64,000 bases of DNA from Aliitabrizicola sp031408575 (GCA_031408575.1 JANNWS010000101.1:1-64000), one strand, 5' to 3'. Shown: positions 24,613 to 33,902, counted from the first letter of the stretch. The notes: generated by a model not told the origin, from the sequence alone. Program-made: numbers and translations.

Positions 24613-24948
24613 ATGTATCTCACGATGAACCGCTTCAAGGTGAAGCCCGGTCAGGAGGCCACGTTCGAGGCGGTCTGGACCAGCCGTGACAGCCAGCTTC
24701 CGCAAGTGCCCGGTTTCGTTGCTTTCCACCTGTTCCGGGGTGCGCTGAAAGCAGACCATCGCCTTTACGCCTCGCATACGGTTTGGGCCGATGAGGCGGC
24801 CTTCACGGCCTGGACGAAATCTGACGCCTTTCGGTCGGCCCACCGCGGCGCGGGCGGCCATGCCGATATCTACCTTGGCCCGCCCGAGTTGGAAATGTTC
24901 ACCTCGATCCAGCATATCGGCGGGGAGAGCGTGATCGCCTCAGTTTGA
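24613..24948 (+). CDS. Antibiotic biosynthesis monooxygenase (ABM) domain protein
   Basis: 111 residues, an ABM/dimeric alpha-beta barrel fold: MYLTMNRFKVKPGQEATFEAVWTSRDSQLPQVPGFVAFHLFRG, then HTVWADEAAFTAWTKSDAFRSAHRGAG. This matches small heme-oxygenase-like monooxygenases of the HmoA/IsdG type, where a conserved Asn, His and Trp act on heme; Asn is present in the first strand, Trp and His in the last helices. A heme or quinone substrate is possible. It starts 63 bases after the FkbM gene. Confidence 0.8.
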   Translation: MYLTMNRFKVKPGQEATFEAVWTSRDSQLPQVPGFVAFHLFRGALKADHRLYASHTVWADEAAFTAWTKSDAFRSAHRGAGGHADIYLGPPELEMFTSIQHIGGESVIASV

Positions 24949-24958
24949 GTCAAATTTC

Positions 24959-24984
24959 GTTTCTTTTCGGCTTAAATACCCCCT
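24959..24984 (-). repeat. Intergenic repeat tail (copy 3 of repeat family B)
   Basis: The minus strand reads AAGGGGGTATTTAAGCCGAAAAGAAAC, which matches the tail at 11812-11832 with two changes in 21. It lies ten bases after the monooxygenase stop codon. A shortened form, CGAGCCGAAAAGCAAC, is at 3729-3744. Confidence 0.55.
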
Positions 24985-25151
24985 TGGGCGGCCCAGGCAG
25001 AATGCTCTCATTTCAATCTGCTCCGATCCCGCTTTTGAGCTAGGCGATGCCGGCACGATCTGCGCCGATCGTTCTCTGCCCGGCCCGACCGGGGCGAAAG
25101 CCCGGAGCCAAGTTTTGCTTGTCAGACGCTGATCAGACGCTGAAATGCAAA

Positions 25152-25177
25152 ACGCGCGGGGCGTTGGCCCCGCGCGT
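25152..25177 (-). terminator. Rho-independent terminator of rplY
   Basis: ACGCGCGGGGC (25152-25162) pairs perfectly with GCCCCGCGCGT (25167-25177) over a 4-base loop. On the minus strand the stem follows the rplY stop and is trailed by TTTTGCATTTC. A short direct duplication of TCAGACGCTGA lies just beyond it (25125-25146). Confidence 0.85.
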
Positions 25178-25205
25178 GTCATCACCCGGAAAAACCGGGG
25201 TCAAA

Positions 25206-25805
25206 TCATGCTTCTTCGTTGTCCGTTGACCGCAGGCCCGAGGGGGCGGCGATATTGGCGATCACAAAGTTTCGCTCGATCGTCGAAGCGGCGCCCTCGG
25301 GCAGCACCACATCGCTGATGTGAATTACATCGCCGATGTTCTTGCCGGTCAGGTCCACCGTGATGTGATCGGGGATATCGCCCGCGGTCACTTCCAGTTC
25401 CACTTCCGGGCGTACCACGGTCAGCGTGCCACCGCGCTTCAGGCCCGGCGCATCATCGTGATTGATGAAGGTCACGTGAATGAACAGGTTGACGCGGCTG
25501 GTACGGCGCAGACGCATGAAATCGACATGCGTCGGCAGGTCGCGCACGACATCGCGCTGCACGCCGCGGCAGATCACCCGCACGTCGTCTTCGCCCGGAA
25601 CCTTCAGGTTGAACAGCGTTGACAGGAACCGGCCCTGCTTGAGCCGCTTCAGAAGCGTATTGTAGTTGATATTGATGGCCACCGGGTCTTTGTGGTCGCC
25701 ATAAACAATACCGGGTACGTTGCCCTCACGACGAGCTTGACGAGCGGCCCCCTTGCCTGTCCCCGTCCGTACCTCGGCGTGAAAATCAGGGATTTCACCA
25801 GCCAT
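25206..25805 (-). CDS. rplY: 50S ribosomal protein L25 / general stress protein Ctc
   Basis: Binds 5S rRNA in the large subunit. 199 residues from the ATG at 25805, the two-domain Ctc/TL5 form. The N-terminal L25 domain has EVRTGTGKGAARQARREGNVPGIVYG, and the C-terminal TL5 domain contains HVDFMRLRRTSRVNLFIHVTFINHDDAPGLKRGGTLTVVRPEVELEV and ITVDLTGKNIGDVIHISDV. The open frame extends far upstream without conservation. A strong terminator follows. Confidence 0.95.
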   Translation of the reverse strand: MAGEIPDFHAEVRTGTGKGAARQARREGNVPGIVYGDHKDPVAININYNTLLKRLKQGRFLSTLFNLKVPGEDDVRVICRGVQRDVVRDLPTHVDFMRLRRTSRVNLFIHVTFINHDDAPGLKRGGTLTVVRPEVELEVTAGDIPDHITVDLTGKNIGDVIHISDVVLPEGAASTIERNFVIANIAAPSGLRSTDNEEA

Positions 25806-26058
25806 TTGAGGTTCTCCATATGTAAATCCGCCGCCCTCCAAGGGTGTGCGACGCGATCGCGGGGCTATAGCGGGGATTCGCGCAGGGGGGAAGGGCCAAC
25901 TTGGCCGGCCCGCGTCATCCATGCGCTTTTGCCGTCGCGTCGCGCCCGAACCGGGGATGTCGCCCGCAGGATTGCCCCAAGGCGCGGACCGTTCTACCTG
26001 TCGCGGGTAGTTCATACGCGGCCCCGGTTCTTGTTGGGTCGGCAGATCCGAGGCTTCC

Positions 26059-27213
26059 ATGCCCTTGCTGACCATCCTTGTCGCCGCCCGCCCGGCGGTG
26101 GCCGCCTTTGCCGCGATGGGCGTTGTCTGGGGTGCCTTCGCTGCCGTCTTGCCCGACCTCAAGACCATGCTTGGTGTAGATGAGACGCAGCTTGGCCTGC
26201 TGTTGTTGTTCACCCCCATCGCCGGAGTTGCCGCCATGCTGGCCGCCCCCGCCGCAGGTGCGCGGTTGGGGCGCATCGCACTTCCCGTCGCAAGCATTTT
26301 CATGGCGCTGGTCTTTGTCTTGCCGGGCCAGATCAGCGTGGCGTGGCTTTTCCCCGTTGCCATGATGGCCTGCGGGGCGGCGACCGGCCTGACCGACGTT
26401 CTGATGAACGCCCGGGTCGCCACGCTGGAGAATGACCGGAACCTGCATCTGATGAATCTCTGCCACGCCGCCTATTCCTTCGGATATGCCGGGGGCGCGC
26501 TGGCGACCGGGGCAATGCGTAGTGCGGGCTGGCCGCCCGGCGATGTGATGACAGCCACTGCCATCGGCGCCCTTGTCTTTGCCTTTTGTACTTTGGAGCG
26601 GGATGGCACGATCCACGGCCTGCTGAAACCGAGGGATGGCACCTCAGGCCACCTTGGCCTGATCCCCGTCATTGGGGGCGGCATCGTGCTGATCGCCTTT
26701 CTGACCGAGAATGCCGCCGAAAACTGGTCGGCGCTTCATATCGAGCAAACCCTAGGCGGATCGCCAGCCCAAGGCGCGCTTGGGCCGGCCGCCCTTGCCC
26801 TGACGATGGGGTTTGCGCGCCTTGCGGGACAAGGCCTCGTTACCCGCGTCAACCCGTTCCACCTGCTCAAGGGCGGTGCCGTTCTATCAGCCTGTGGTGC
26901 GCTGGTTGCAGCCATGGCGACCAGCCCGGCAATGGCCTATACCGGATTTGTCATCATGGGTGCGGGATCTTCGGTCATCGCCCCGACCGCGTTCAGCCTG
27001 GTCGGGCGCCTCGCCGAACCCGCCGCGCGCGCCCGTGCCGTTGCCCGTGCCACGCTGCTGGGATATTTCGGGTATTTCTTCGGCCCGCCGATTCTGGGGG
27101 TCATCGCCGGCAGCTTCGGCCTGCGGATGGCCTTTGTCTTTGCGGCGGTGATGCTGCTGACCGTGCTGATCCTTGCCCCGATCATGGCGCAGGCCCGCGC
27201 CCGGTCTGCGTAA
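26059..27213 (+). CDS. Major facilitator superfamily transporter
   Basis: 384 residues, about twelve membrane helices in two halves separated by a short loop near residues 190-205. The pattern of the first helices (MGVVWGAFAAVLPDLKTMLGVDETQLGLLLLFTPIAGVAAMLAAPAAGARLGR) with R at the loop 2-3 position is typical, as is ENWSALHIEQTLG in the seventh helix region. This resembles the Fucose/YbjJ-like branch of sugar or drug transporters, without a visible substrate. The divergent gap 25806-26058 to rplY must hold both promoters. Confidence 0.82.
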   Translation: MPLLTILVAARPAVAAFAAMGVVWGAFAAVLPDLKTMLGVDETQLGLLLLFTPIAGVAAMLAAPAAGARLGRIALPVASIFMALVFVLPGQISVAWLFPVAMMACGAATGLTDVLMNARVATLENDRNLHLMNLCHAAYSFGYAGGALATGAMRSAGWPPGDVMTATAIGALVFAFCTLERDGTIHGLLKPRDGTSGHLGLIPVIGGGIVLIAFLTENAAENWSALHIEQTLGGSPAQGALGPAALALTMGFARLAGQGLVTRVNPFHLLKGGAVLSACGALVAAMATSPAMAYTGFVIMGAGSSVIAPTAFSLVGRLAEPAARARAVARATLLGYFGYFFGPPILGVIAGSFGLRMAFVFAAVMLLTVLILAPIMAQARARSA

Positions 27214-27234
27214 CGCCACCTCCGCCGCGTTCCC

Positions 27235-27279
27235 AAATTCCTTCGAAGGAATTTGCCAAAAGCCTTTCAAGGCTTTTGG
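27235..27279 (+). repeat. Double-hairpin intergenic element (copy 2 of repeat family A)
   Basis: The perfect palindrome AAATTCCTTCGAAGGAATTT (27235-27254) is followed by CCAAAAGCCT-TTCA-AGGCTTTTGG (27256-27279), a 10-bp stem. The element lies between the converging MFS gene and lldD. Compared with 16495-16537 the first palindrome is almost the same and the second differs in sequence but keeps full pairing, a covariation pattern. Confidence 0.7.
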
Positions 27280-27290
27280 TCGCGCCCGCT

Positions 27291-28460
27291 CTAAACCCAG
27301 TCACCCTCGAACCCGCGTGGCATCAGCACATTGTCGGGGCTCATCTGTTTCACATCCCGCTCTCCCAAGAGCGCGAGTGTTGTGTCCATTTCCTTGTGGA
27401 TCACGTCCAGCGCCGCAGTGACGCCGGCTTCGCCCATCGCACCCAGGCCGTAGATATAGCTGCGCCCGATCATGGTACCCTTCGCGCCCAGGGCGAGTGC
27501 CTTCAGCACGTCCTGCCCGGACCGGATACCGCTATCCAGAAACACCTCGGTCCGCCCACCCACGGCACGCATGATCGACGGCAGCATCCGGATCGACGAC
27601 AGCGCGCCATCCAGTTGCCTGCCGCCATGGTTCGACACGACAATGGCATCCGCGCCGAAATCGACGGCGCGCCGGGCATCTTCCACGTCCAGAATGCCCT
27701 TCAGAATGAACTTGCCGCCCCAGGCATCCCTGATCTTTGCGATCTTGGTCCAGTCCAACTGCGGGTCGAACTGCTCCTTGGTCCAGCTCATCAGCGACCG
27801 CAGATCGCCCACCCCCTTGGCATGTCCCACGATATTGCCGAACGTCCGCCGACGCGTGCCGAGCATCCCCAGCCCCCAATGCGGCTTGGTCGCAAGGTTC
27901 AGCAGGTTTTTCACCGTCAGCCGCGGCGGGGCCGTCAGGTCGTTTTTCATATCCTTGTGCCGTTGGCCCAGAATCTGAAGATCAAGCGTCAGAACCAGCG
28001 CCGAGCACTTCGCCTTTTTCGCCCGCTCGATCATGCCCGCGACAAAGTCTTCGTCCCGCATGACGTAAAGCTGAAACCAGAACGGCTGGGCCGTATTCTC
28101 GGCCACATCCTCGATGGAACAGATCGACATGGTAGACAGCGTGAATGGCACGCCGAATTTCTCCGCCGCCCGCGCCGCCTTGATCTCGCCGTCGGCGCAT
28201 TGCATCCCCGTCATGCCCACCGGTGCCAGCGCCACCGGCATCGCCACCGGCTGCCCGACCATCGTGCTGGCCGTGGTGCGTCCGGTCATGTCGACGGCCA
28301 CCTTCTGGCGCAGCCGCAACAGCGCAAAATCGGTGGTATTTTCGCGAAACGTCTGTTCGGTGTAGCTGCCGCTTTCGCAATAGTCGTAGAACATGCGCGG
28401 CGCGCGGCGCCGGTGCATCTGCTTGAGGTCGTCGATGCAGGTAATGACGGGCAACGGCAT
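27291..28460 (-). CDS. lldD: FMN-dependent L-lactate dehydrogenase / alpha-hydroxy-acid oxidase
   Basis: Oxidises L-lactate (or a related 2-hydroxy acid) to the keto acid, electrons going to quinone or oxygen. 389 residues from the ATG at 28460, preceded by GAAGGAGT. N-terminal ITCIDDLKQMHRRRAPRMFYDYCESGSYTEQT is typical of LldD. FMN-binding and active-site motifs: PVALAPVGMTGMQCADGE, QLYVMRD, ILKGILDVEDA, VSNHGGRQLDG with the catalytic His, and FLDSGIRSGQDVLKALALGA. Two or three residues could fit glycolate oxidase too, so lactate is the likeliest but not the only substrate. Confidence 0.88.
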   Translation of the reverse strand: MPLPVITCIDDLKQMHRRRAPRMFYDYCESGSYTEQTFRENTTDFALLRLRQKVAVDMTGRTTASTMVGQPVAMPVALAPVGMTGMQCADGEIKAARAAEKFGVPFTLSTMSICSIEDVAENTAQPFWFQLYVMRDEDFVAGMIERAKKAKCSALVLTLDLQILGQRHKDMKNDLTAPPRLTVKNLLNLATKPHWGLGMLGTRRRTFGNIVGHAKGVGDLRSLMSWTKEQFDPQLDWTKIAKIRDAWGGKFILKGILDVEDARRAVDFGADAIVVSNHGGRQLDGALSSIRMLPSIMRAVGGRTEVFLDSGIRSGQDVLKALALGAKGTMIGRSYIYGLGAMGEAGVTAALDVIHKEMDTTLALLGERDVKQMSPDNVLMPRGFEGDWV

Positions 28461-28596
28461 ACTCCTTCGCGTCAACGGTCAACATTTATTACCAATCGCT
28501 CGCCCGAAGATCAATGACGGCCCGCTCTTACCCGACAGCCATACCGTGCGACCCGGATGCCGCGGCAGAACAAAGGCGCGCGCGATGCGCCCCGCT

Positions 28597-29388
28597 TCAG
28601 GCCCGGTGCGCCCCTGCCGCCAGCCCCGCAATCCGCGCCAACACCTCGGCCACCGACTTTCCTGCGCCGATTTCCTGCACGATGGCCGATCCCACGACAC
28701 AGCCATCCGCCACCGCCGCAATCGCCTGCGCCGCCTCGGGCGTGGTGATCCCGAAGCCGACGATTACCGGTAGATCGGTCGCCGCCTTGATCCGCGCCAC
28801 CTCTGGTGCCACATCCCCGGCTGTCGCGGCCCCTGCCCCCGTGATCCCGGTAATCGAAACATAATAGACGAACCCCGAGGTGTTCCGAAGCACTGTCGGC
28901 AACCGCTTTGCATCCGTTGTCGGCGTCGCCAGCCGGATGAAGTTCAACCCTGCGGCCTGTGCTGGCAGGCACAGTTCTGCATCCTCTTCGGGCGGCAGAT
29001 CGACCACGATCAGCCCGTCGATCCCCGCCGCCACTGCCTCGGATAGGAACCGGTCCACGCCGCGCGAGAAGATCGGGTTGTAATAGCCCATCAAGACAAC
29101 CGGTGTCACCGGGTCGACTTGCCGGAACGCGGCCACCATCGCCAGCGTCTTTGTCAGCGTCTGCCCCGACGCCAGAGCCCGCTGCCCGGCCAGCTGAATT
29201 GTCGGCCCGTCGGCCATCGGATCGGTAAAGGGGATGCCCAGTTCGATGATATCGACCCCCGCCCCGGGCATCCCCTTCATCACCGCCAGCGACGTCTCAA
29301 GATCCGGGTCACCGCCCATGATATAGGCCACAAACGCCTTTTTCCCCTCGCCGCGCAGGCGGGTGAACGTATCGTCAATTCTGGTCAT
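28597..29388 (-). CDS. trpA: Tryptophan synthase alpha chain
   Basis: Cleaves indole-3-glycerol phosphate to indole for TrpB. 263 residues from the ATG at 29388. The catalytic Glu lies in DIIELGIPFTDPMADGP together with the second catalytic Asp, and the phosphate-binding loops are VVDLPPEED, YVSITGITGAG and VGFGITTPEAAQ. It is about 11 kb from trpF and trpB and on the other strand, with lldD downstream; no shared operon is visible. Confidence 0.96.
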   Translation of the reverse strand: MTRIDDTFTRLRGEGKKAFVAYIMGGDPDLETSLAVMKGMPGAGVDIIELGIPFTDPMADGPTIQLAGQRALASGQTLTKTLAMVAAFRQVDPVTPVVLMGYYNPIFSRGVDRFLSEAVAAGIDGLIVVDLPPEEDAELCLPAQAAGLNFIRLATPTTDAKRLPTVLRNTSGFVYYVSITGITGAGAATAGDVAPEVARIKAATDLPVIVGFGITTPEAAQAIAAVADGCVVGSAIVQEIGAGKSVAEVLARIAGLAAGAHRA

Positions 29389-29523
29389 GCTTGGCTATCC
29401 CCTGCGCTGCATCTGCGGTGTGCGACAAGGCCGCGCGAAAATCAATGCCCCCACTGGAACGGCTGCGCTTGCGAAGGGGCTGTGCCTTGCCTAAAAGCGC
29501 GCGAAACGTCAGGAGATCGCGTC

Positions 29524-30621
29524 ATGGGGTTCAGGATGGGCATTGTCGGGCTGCCGAACGTCGGCAAGTCCACGCTCTTCAACGCGGTGACGCGGACGGC
29601 GGCGGCGCAGGCGGCCAACTTTCCGTTCTGCACGATCGAGCCCAACGTCGGCGACGTCGCCGTGCCGGATGCCCGGCTGGAAAAGCTGGCGGCCATCGCA
29701 GGGTCCAAGCAGATCATCCCGACCCGGATCACCTTTGTCGATATCGCCGGATTGGTGCGGGGCGCCTCGAAGGGCGAGGGGTTGGGTAACCAGTTCCTCG
29801 CGAACATCCGCGAATGTGATGCCATTGCCCATGTCCTGCGCTGTTTTGAGGACGGTGACATCACCCATGTCGAAGGCCGCATCGACCCGATTGCGGATGC
29901 CGAGACCATTGAGACGGAACTGATGCTGGCCGACATGGAATCGGTCGAGCGGCGTCTTGCCAACCTGGCGCGCAAGCTGAAGGGCGGCGACAAAGAGGCG
30001 CTGGATCAGGACCGGCTGCTGCGCGTCGCGATGACAGCACTTGAAGCGGGCAAGCCCGCCCGGACGGTGATGATCGCCGAAGATGATCAGCGCACATGGC
30101 GATTGCTGCAACTTCTGACCGCCAAGCCGGTGCTGTTCGTCTGCAATGTCGAGGAATCGGCGGCGGCCAGCGGCAATTCCCAATCAGCGCGCGTGGCCGA
30201 AATGGCCGCGAAACAGGGTGCTGGCATGGTCGTGATCTCGGCCCGGATCGAAGAGGAAATCAGCCAGCTAGAGGCCGAAGAGGCCGCGATGTTCCTCGGC
30301 GAGATGGGTCTGGAAGAAGCCGGTCTGGATCGGCTGATCCGGGCGGGATATGAATTGCTGGGATTGCAGACCTATTTCACCGTCGGGCCGAAAGAGGCGC
30401 GGGCTTGGACGATCCTGAACGGCACGCTGGCCCCCGCGGCAGCGGGCGTGATTCATGGCGATTTCGAAAAGGGCTTTATCCGCGCCGAAACCGTCGGATA
30501 TGACGACTACATCACCGGAAAGGGCGAGGCGGGCGCAAAAGAGGCGGGCAAATTCCGGGTCGAGGGCAAGACCTATGAGGTAAAGGACGGCGATGTGCTG
30601 CATTTCCTGTTCAGCGGCTGA
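29524..30621 (+). CDS. ychF: Redox-regulated ATPase YchF (Obg-family)
   Basis: Universal P-loop NTPase that binds ribosomes and prefers ATP. 365 residues from ATG 29524; the longer frame to 29119 overlaps trpA and is not conserved. G1 GLPNVGKSTLFN at residue 8, G3 VDIAGLVRGASKGEGLGNQFL, and the NxxE variant of G4 (CNVEE) that explains ATP preference. The C-terminal TGS domain carries LGLQTYFTVGPKEARAWTI, AAGVIHGDFEKGFIRAE and DVLHFLFSG. Confidence 0.96.
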   Translation: MGFRMGIVGLPNVGKSTLFNAVTRTAAAQAANFPFCTIEPNVGDVAVPDARLEKLAAIAGSKQIIPTRITFVDIAGLVRGASKGEGLGNQFLANIRECDAIAHVLRCFEDGDITHVEGRIDPIADAETIETELMLADMESVERRLANLARKLKGGDKEALDQDRLLRVAMTALEAGKPARTVMIAEDDQRTWRLLQLLTAKPVLFVCNVEESAAASGNSQSARVAEMAAKQGAGMVVISARIEEEISQLEAEEAAMFLGEMGLEEAGLDRLIRAGYELLGLQTYFTVGPKEARAWTILNGTLAPAAAGVIHGDFEKGFIRAETVGYDDYITGKGEAGAKEAGKFRVEGKTYEVKDGDVLHFLFSG

Positions 30622-30719
30622 ACAGGGCCGGACGCCGCGTCTATTCACGACATGATTTGGGTCCGGGGTTTATGTTTGCCGGGCAAGCATGAGCGTTGAC
30701 CAATACCGTCCTACGCCGT

Positions 30720-30747
30720 GCTCCGGACGGGTGATCCCGCCCGGAGC
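30720..30747. terminator. Stem-loop between converging ychF and sulfatase genes
   Basis: GCTCCGGACGGG (30720-30731) and CCCGCCCGGAGC (30736-30747) pair with one mismatch over a TGAT loop. It lies 100 bases past ychF and 19 before the sulfatase stop, so it may serve both strands. Only a weak T-rich tail is seen. Confidence 0.65.
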
Positions 30748-30765
30748 GTTGGTATCAGACCTGGT

Positions 30766-32373
30766 CTACTGGCCAGCGTGCTTCTTCATCGATTCGGCGA
30801 TCTGCGCTTTTACGCCTTCCAGACCAAAGCTTGCGCCCTTCTGCATCGGTGGGAAGTCGATTGCCGTCTGCGCCAGTTCGGCAACTTTCTGCTGAACGAG
30901 AACAAACCGCCAGAACTCGAACTTGTACCACTCGAAGAATTCCAACGATCCGTTGTTGCCGTTCGGCCAAGCCGTCCGCTCGAACGGATCGAGACGAAGG
31001 TTTACGATCAGCGGAACGTCTGGCTTGATCGTATTGCCCAGCCAGCCATCCGGTTGGGTCTGGAATGTGAACTTGTAGTCGTCCAGACGGGCCGCGTTCA
31101 GCGAGCTTTCCGCGAAATACCAGATTTCGTGGCGGGTTGACGGTCCCTTTCCGGTGATCATCGGCGTCTGGTCGCTGCCATCAAGATGCACCTTGTAAGA
31201 GGTGCCGTTCAGTTCTTTTCCGGCCTTCAGATCATCCACAATGTTCGGTTCGCCCGCCGCCGCCAGAAGTGTCGGGAACCAGTCCATGCCCGAGATGATG
31301 CCGTTGCCGACGCTGCCTGCCGGAACCTTGCCCGGCCATTTTATCAGCGCAGGCGCACGGAAACCGCCCTCAAAGCTGGTGCCTTTGCCGCCGTAGAACG
31401 GCGTTTGCCCGCCATCTGGCCAGGTAAAGTTCTCGGTGCCGTTGTCGGTGGTGAAGATAACAATGGTATTGTCATCCACGCCCATATCTTTCAGCTTCTG
31501 CATCGTGGCACCGACGATATCGTCAAGCTGTGCCATGCCGGCCTCGTGGATCGACCAGCCGTTTTCGGAATTCCGCATCGCCTCGTATTTCGGCGAAAGG
31601 TGGGTGACGATGTGCATCCGGGTCGGGTTCAGCCAGAGGAAGAAGGGCTTATCCTCGGCCTTGGCCTTGTCAATGAAATCGAACGCGAGTTTCTGAATCT
31701 CGTCATCCACAGTTTCCATCCGGTCTGGATAGAGGGTGCCTGCGTCTTCGATCTTCTGTTTGCCGACCTTGCCCCAACGCGGCATGACGGTGGCATCATC
31801 GACGTCGGTCGCCCAGCTGTGGACCATGTTGCGCGGGCCAACCGTGGCCAGCAACTCTTGCGGATAGCCTGGGTGCGCTGGGTCCTCCATCGCATCGAGG
31901 TGGTAGAGATAGCCGAAAAATTCGTCAAAGCCGTGGACCGTGGGCAGAAACTCGTTCAGGTCGCCCAGATGGTTCTTGCCGAACTGGCCGGTGGCATAGC
32001 CGAGTTCCTTGAGGGCGGTGGCGATGGTTGGCGCTTCGGCGGGCAGGCCGATGGGCGATCCGGCCTGACCCACGGTGGTCATGCCGGTGCGGATCGGAAG
32101 CTGGCCCGTGATGAAGTTCGCCCGACCCGCCGTGCAGCTGGCCTCGGCGTAATAGTCGGTGAACAACATGCCATCGGCTGCGATCTGATCAAGATGGGGC
32201 GTCTTGCCCGCCATCATGCCACGGCTGTAGGCGCCGATGTTCCAGATGCCGATATCGTCGCCCATGATGACGACGATGTTGGGTTTCTTGTCCTGAGCGA
32301 AGCCGGGAAGCGGGGCAAGTGCCACCGCGATACAGCAAAGGGCGCTCGCCTGCGCTAAGTGTCTGAATTTCAA
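30766..32373 (-). CDS. Exported arylsulfatase
   Basis: Hydrolyses sulfate esters, probably in the periplasm. 535 residues from a TTG start at 32373: GGAGGG stands eight bases upstream and no ATG is available, while the resulting signal peptide (LAQASALCCIAVALAPLPGFAQ) is ideal. The sulfatase core has NIVVIMGDDIG (metal Asp pair), the modification site C-T-A-G-R in ASCTAGRANFITGQLPIRTG, and KNHLGD and TTDNGTE metal ligands. The formylglycine site is of the CxAxR form, in which Ala takes the usual Pro place. A formylglycine-generating enzyme is needed but not in this window. The natural substrate (a sulfated glycan or aryl sulfate) cannot be told. Confidence 0.9.
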   Translation of the reverse strand: MKFRHLAQASALCCIAVALAPLPGFAQDKKPNIVVIMGDDIGIWNIGAYSRGMMAGKTPHLDQIAADGMLFTDYYAEASCTAGRANFITGQLPIRTGMTTVGQAGSPIGLPAEAPTIATALKELGYATGQFGKNHLGDLNEFLPTVHGFDEFFGYLYHLDAMEDPAHPGYPQELLATVGPRNMVHSWATDVDDATVMPRWGKVGKQKIEDAGTLYPDRMETVDDEIQKLAFDFIDKAKAEDKPFFLWLNPTRMHIVTHLSPKYEAMRNSENGWSIHEAGMAQLDDIVGATMQKLKDMGVDDNTIVIFTTDNGTENFTWPDGGQTPFYGGKGTSFEGGFRAPALIKWPGKVPAGSVGNGIISGMDWFPTLLAAAGEPNIVDDLKAGKELNGTSYKVHLDGSDQTPMITGKGPSTRHEIWYFAESSLNAARLDDYKFTFQTQPDGWLGNTIKPDVPLIVNLRLDPFERTAWPNGNNGSLEFFEWYKFEFWRFVLVQQKVAELAQTAIDFPPMQKGASFGLEGVKAQIAESMKKHAGQ

Positions 32374-32397
32374 TATTAAGCCCTCCGTAAATAAAGA

Positions 32398-32438
32398 CGA
32401 TTCCCCGAGAAAGAGTGTCTCTTGGACATTGGGAATCG
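32398..32438 (-). promoter_or_regulatory. Long inverted repeat in the sulfatase leader
   Basis: CGATTCCC (32398-32405) is the exact reverse complement of GGGAATCG (32431-32438). It lies 25 bases upstream of the sulfatase TTG start, in the divergent gap to rarA (32374-32591). It may be a protein-binding site or a 5' untranslated hairpin. Confidence 0.4.
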
Positions 32439-32591
32439 GTGTGAAGATGAACATCGACAGATTTACGGTAGGACTATTCAAGTCGTAACGCGAACAATTT
32501 TCCGCATGGTGCACCAGTGGTTGGCTGGATCATCGGCAAGCCGAGGCCTGCCACCTTCCCCCCGATCCCGTGAGCGCCTAAGCTGTCGCGC

Positions 32592-33902
32592 ATGGCAGAT
32601 CTCTTTGACACACCTGCGACCCCCGCACCCGATGCGCCGCGCCCGCTGGCCGACCGGCTTCGGCCTAAAACGCTTGCCGAGGTGATCGGGCAGACCAGGG
32701 TTTTGTCGCCCGAGGGGCCGCTGGGGGCGATGCTGGCGGCACGAAGCCTGTCGTCGTTGATCCTCTGGGGGCCGCCGGGCGTGGGAAAGACCACGATTGC
32801 GCGGCTGTTGGCGGATGCCACAGATCTGGCCTTCGTGCAGATTTCGGCGATTTTCACCGGTGTGCCTGACCTGCGGAAAATCTTTGAACAGGCCAAGATC
32901 CGGCGCGCAAACGGGCAGGGGACGTTGTTGTTCGTGGACGAGGTGCATCGTTTCAACAAGGCGCAACAGGACGGGTTCCTGCCGCATATGGAAGATGGGA
33001 CGATCCTGCTGGTAGGGGCAACTACCGAGAATCCCTCGTTCGAGTTGAACGCCGCTTTGCTCAGCCGCGCGCAGGTCATCGTGTTGGAACGCCTGACGCT
33101 GACGGACCTTGAGCATCTGGCGCAGCGGGCCGAGAAGGACTTGGGCCGCGCCCTGCCGTTGACCGGCGATGCGCGCGAAGCCCTGCTGGAGATGGCAGAC
33201 GGGGATGGGCGGGCGGCACTGAACCTGATCGAACAGGTGGCAGCGTGGAAGATCAACAAGCCCTTGGACCGCGAGGCACTGTCAACGCGCCTGATGCGGC
33301 GTGCGGCGAAATACGACAAGTCGGGGGAAGAGCATTACAACCTGATATCCGCGCTGCACAAATCGGTGCGCGGGTCGGACCCGGATGCTGCGCTTTACTG
33401 GTTCGCGCGGATGCTGGAAGGCGGCGAAGACCCGCGCTTTCTGGCACGGCGGATCACCCGGATGGCGGTGGAAGATATCGGCCTAGCCGATCCGCAGGCG
33501 CAGGCCGTTTGCTTGCAGGCGTGGGAGACATATGAGCGGTTAGGTTCGCCCGAAGGCGAATTGGCGCTGGCTCAGGCGGTGATCTATCTGGCGCTCGCCC
33601 CGAAATCGAACGCGGTCTATGTGGCCTACAAGGCGGCACGCAACGCCGCCCGGGAAACCGGGTCGGAACCGCCCCCGCTGCATATCCGCAACGCGCCAAC
33701 AAAGCTGATGAAGGATATCGGCTATGGGGCTGGCTATGCCTATGACCATGACGCCGAGGACGGATTTTCGGGGCAGGACTATTTCCCAGAAGGGATGAAA
33801 CGCCCGGTCTGGTATCTGCCCCCCGAACGCGGCTTCGAGCGCGAGTTGAAAAAGCGCATCGAGTATTTCGCCAAGCTGCGCGGGAAACGTCAGGGCGGTT
33901 GA
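32592..33902 (+). CDS. rarA: Replication-associated recombination protein A (MgsA/RarA AAA+ ATPase)
   Basis: 436 residues. It acts at stalled replication forks, a relative of clamp-loader subunits. N-terminal PLADRLRPKTLAEVIGQTRVL, Walker A GPPGVGKTTIARLL at about residue 60, Walker B LLFVDEVHRFNKAQQD, sensor 1 GATTENPSFELN, then a C-terminal tetramerisation region with NLISALHKSVRGSDPDAALYWFARMLEGGEDPRFLARRITRMAVEDIG. Gene ends 59 bases before the SMP-30-like gene on the other strand. Confidence 0.95.
   Translation: MADLFDTPATPAPDAPRPLADRLRPKTLAEVIGQTRVLSPEGPLGAMLAARSLSSLILWGPPGVGKTTIARLLADATDLAFVQISAIFTGVPDLRKIFEQAKIRRANGQGTLLFVDEVHRFNKAQQDGFLPHMEDGTILLVGATTENPSFELNAALLSRAQVIVLERLTLTDLEHLAQRAEKDLGRALPLTGDAREALLEMADGDGRAALNLIEQVAAWKINKPLDREALSTRLMRRAAKYDKSGEEHYNLISALHKSVRGSDPDAALYWFARMLEGGEDPRFLARRITRMAVEDIGLADPQAQAVCLQAWETYERLGSPEGELALAQAVIYLALAPKSNAVYVAYKAARNAARETGSEPPPLHIRNAPTKLMKDIGYGAGYAYDHDAEDGFSGQDYFPEGMKRPVWYLPPERGFERELKKRIEYFAKLRGKRQGG

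Noticed and set aside
26586..28517. Plus-strand frame of 643 codons
   Set aside because: It crosses the MFS gene out of frame and then lldD on the opposite strand; its composition (His/Arg/Pro-rich) is typical of a high G+C shadow frame.
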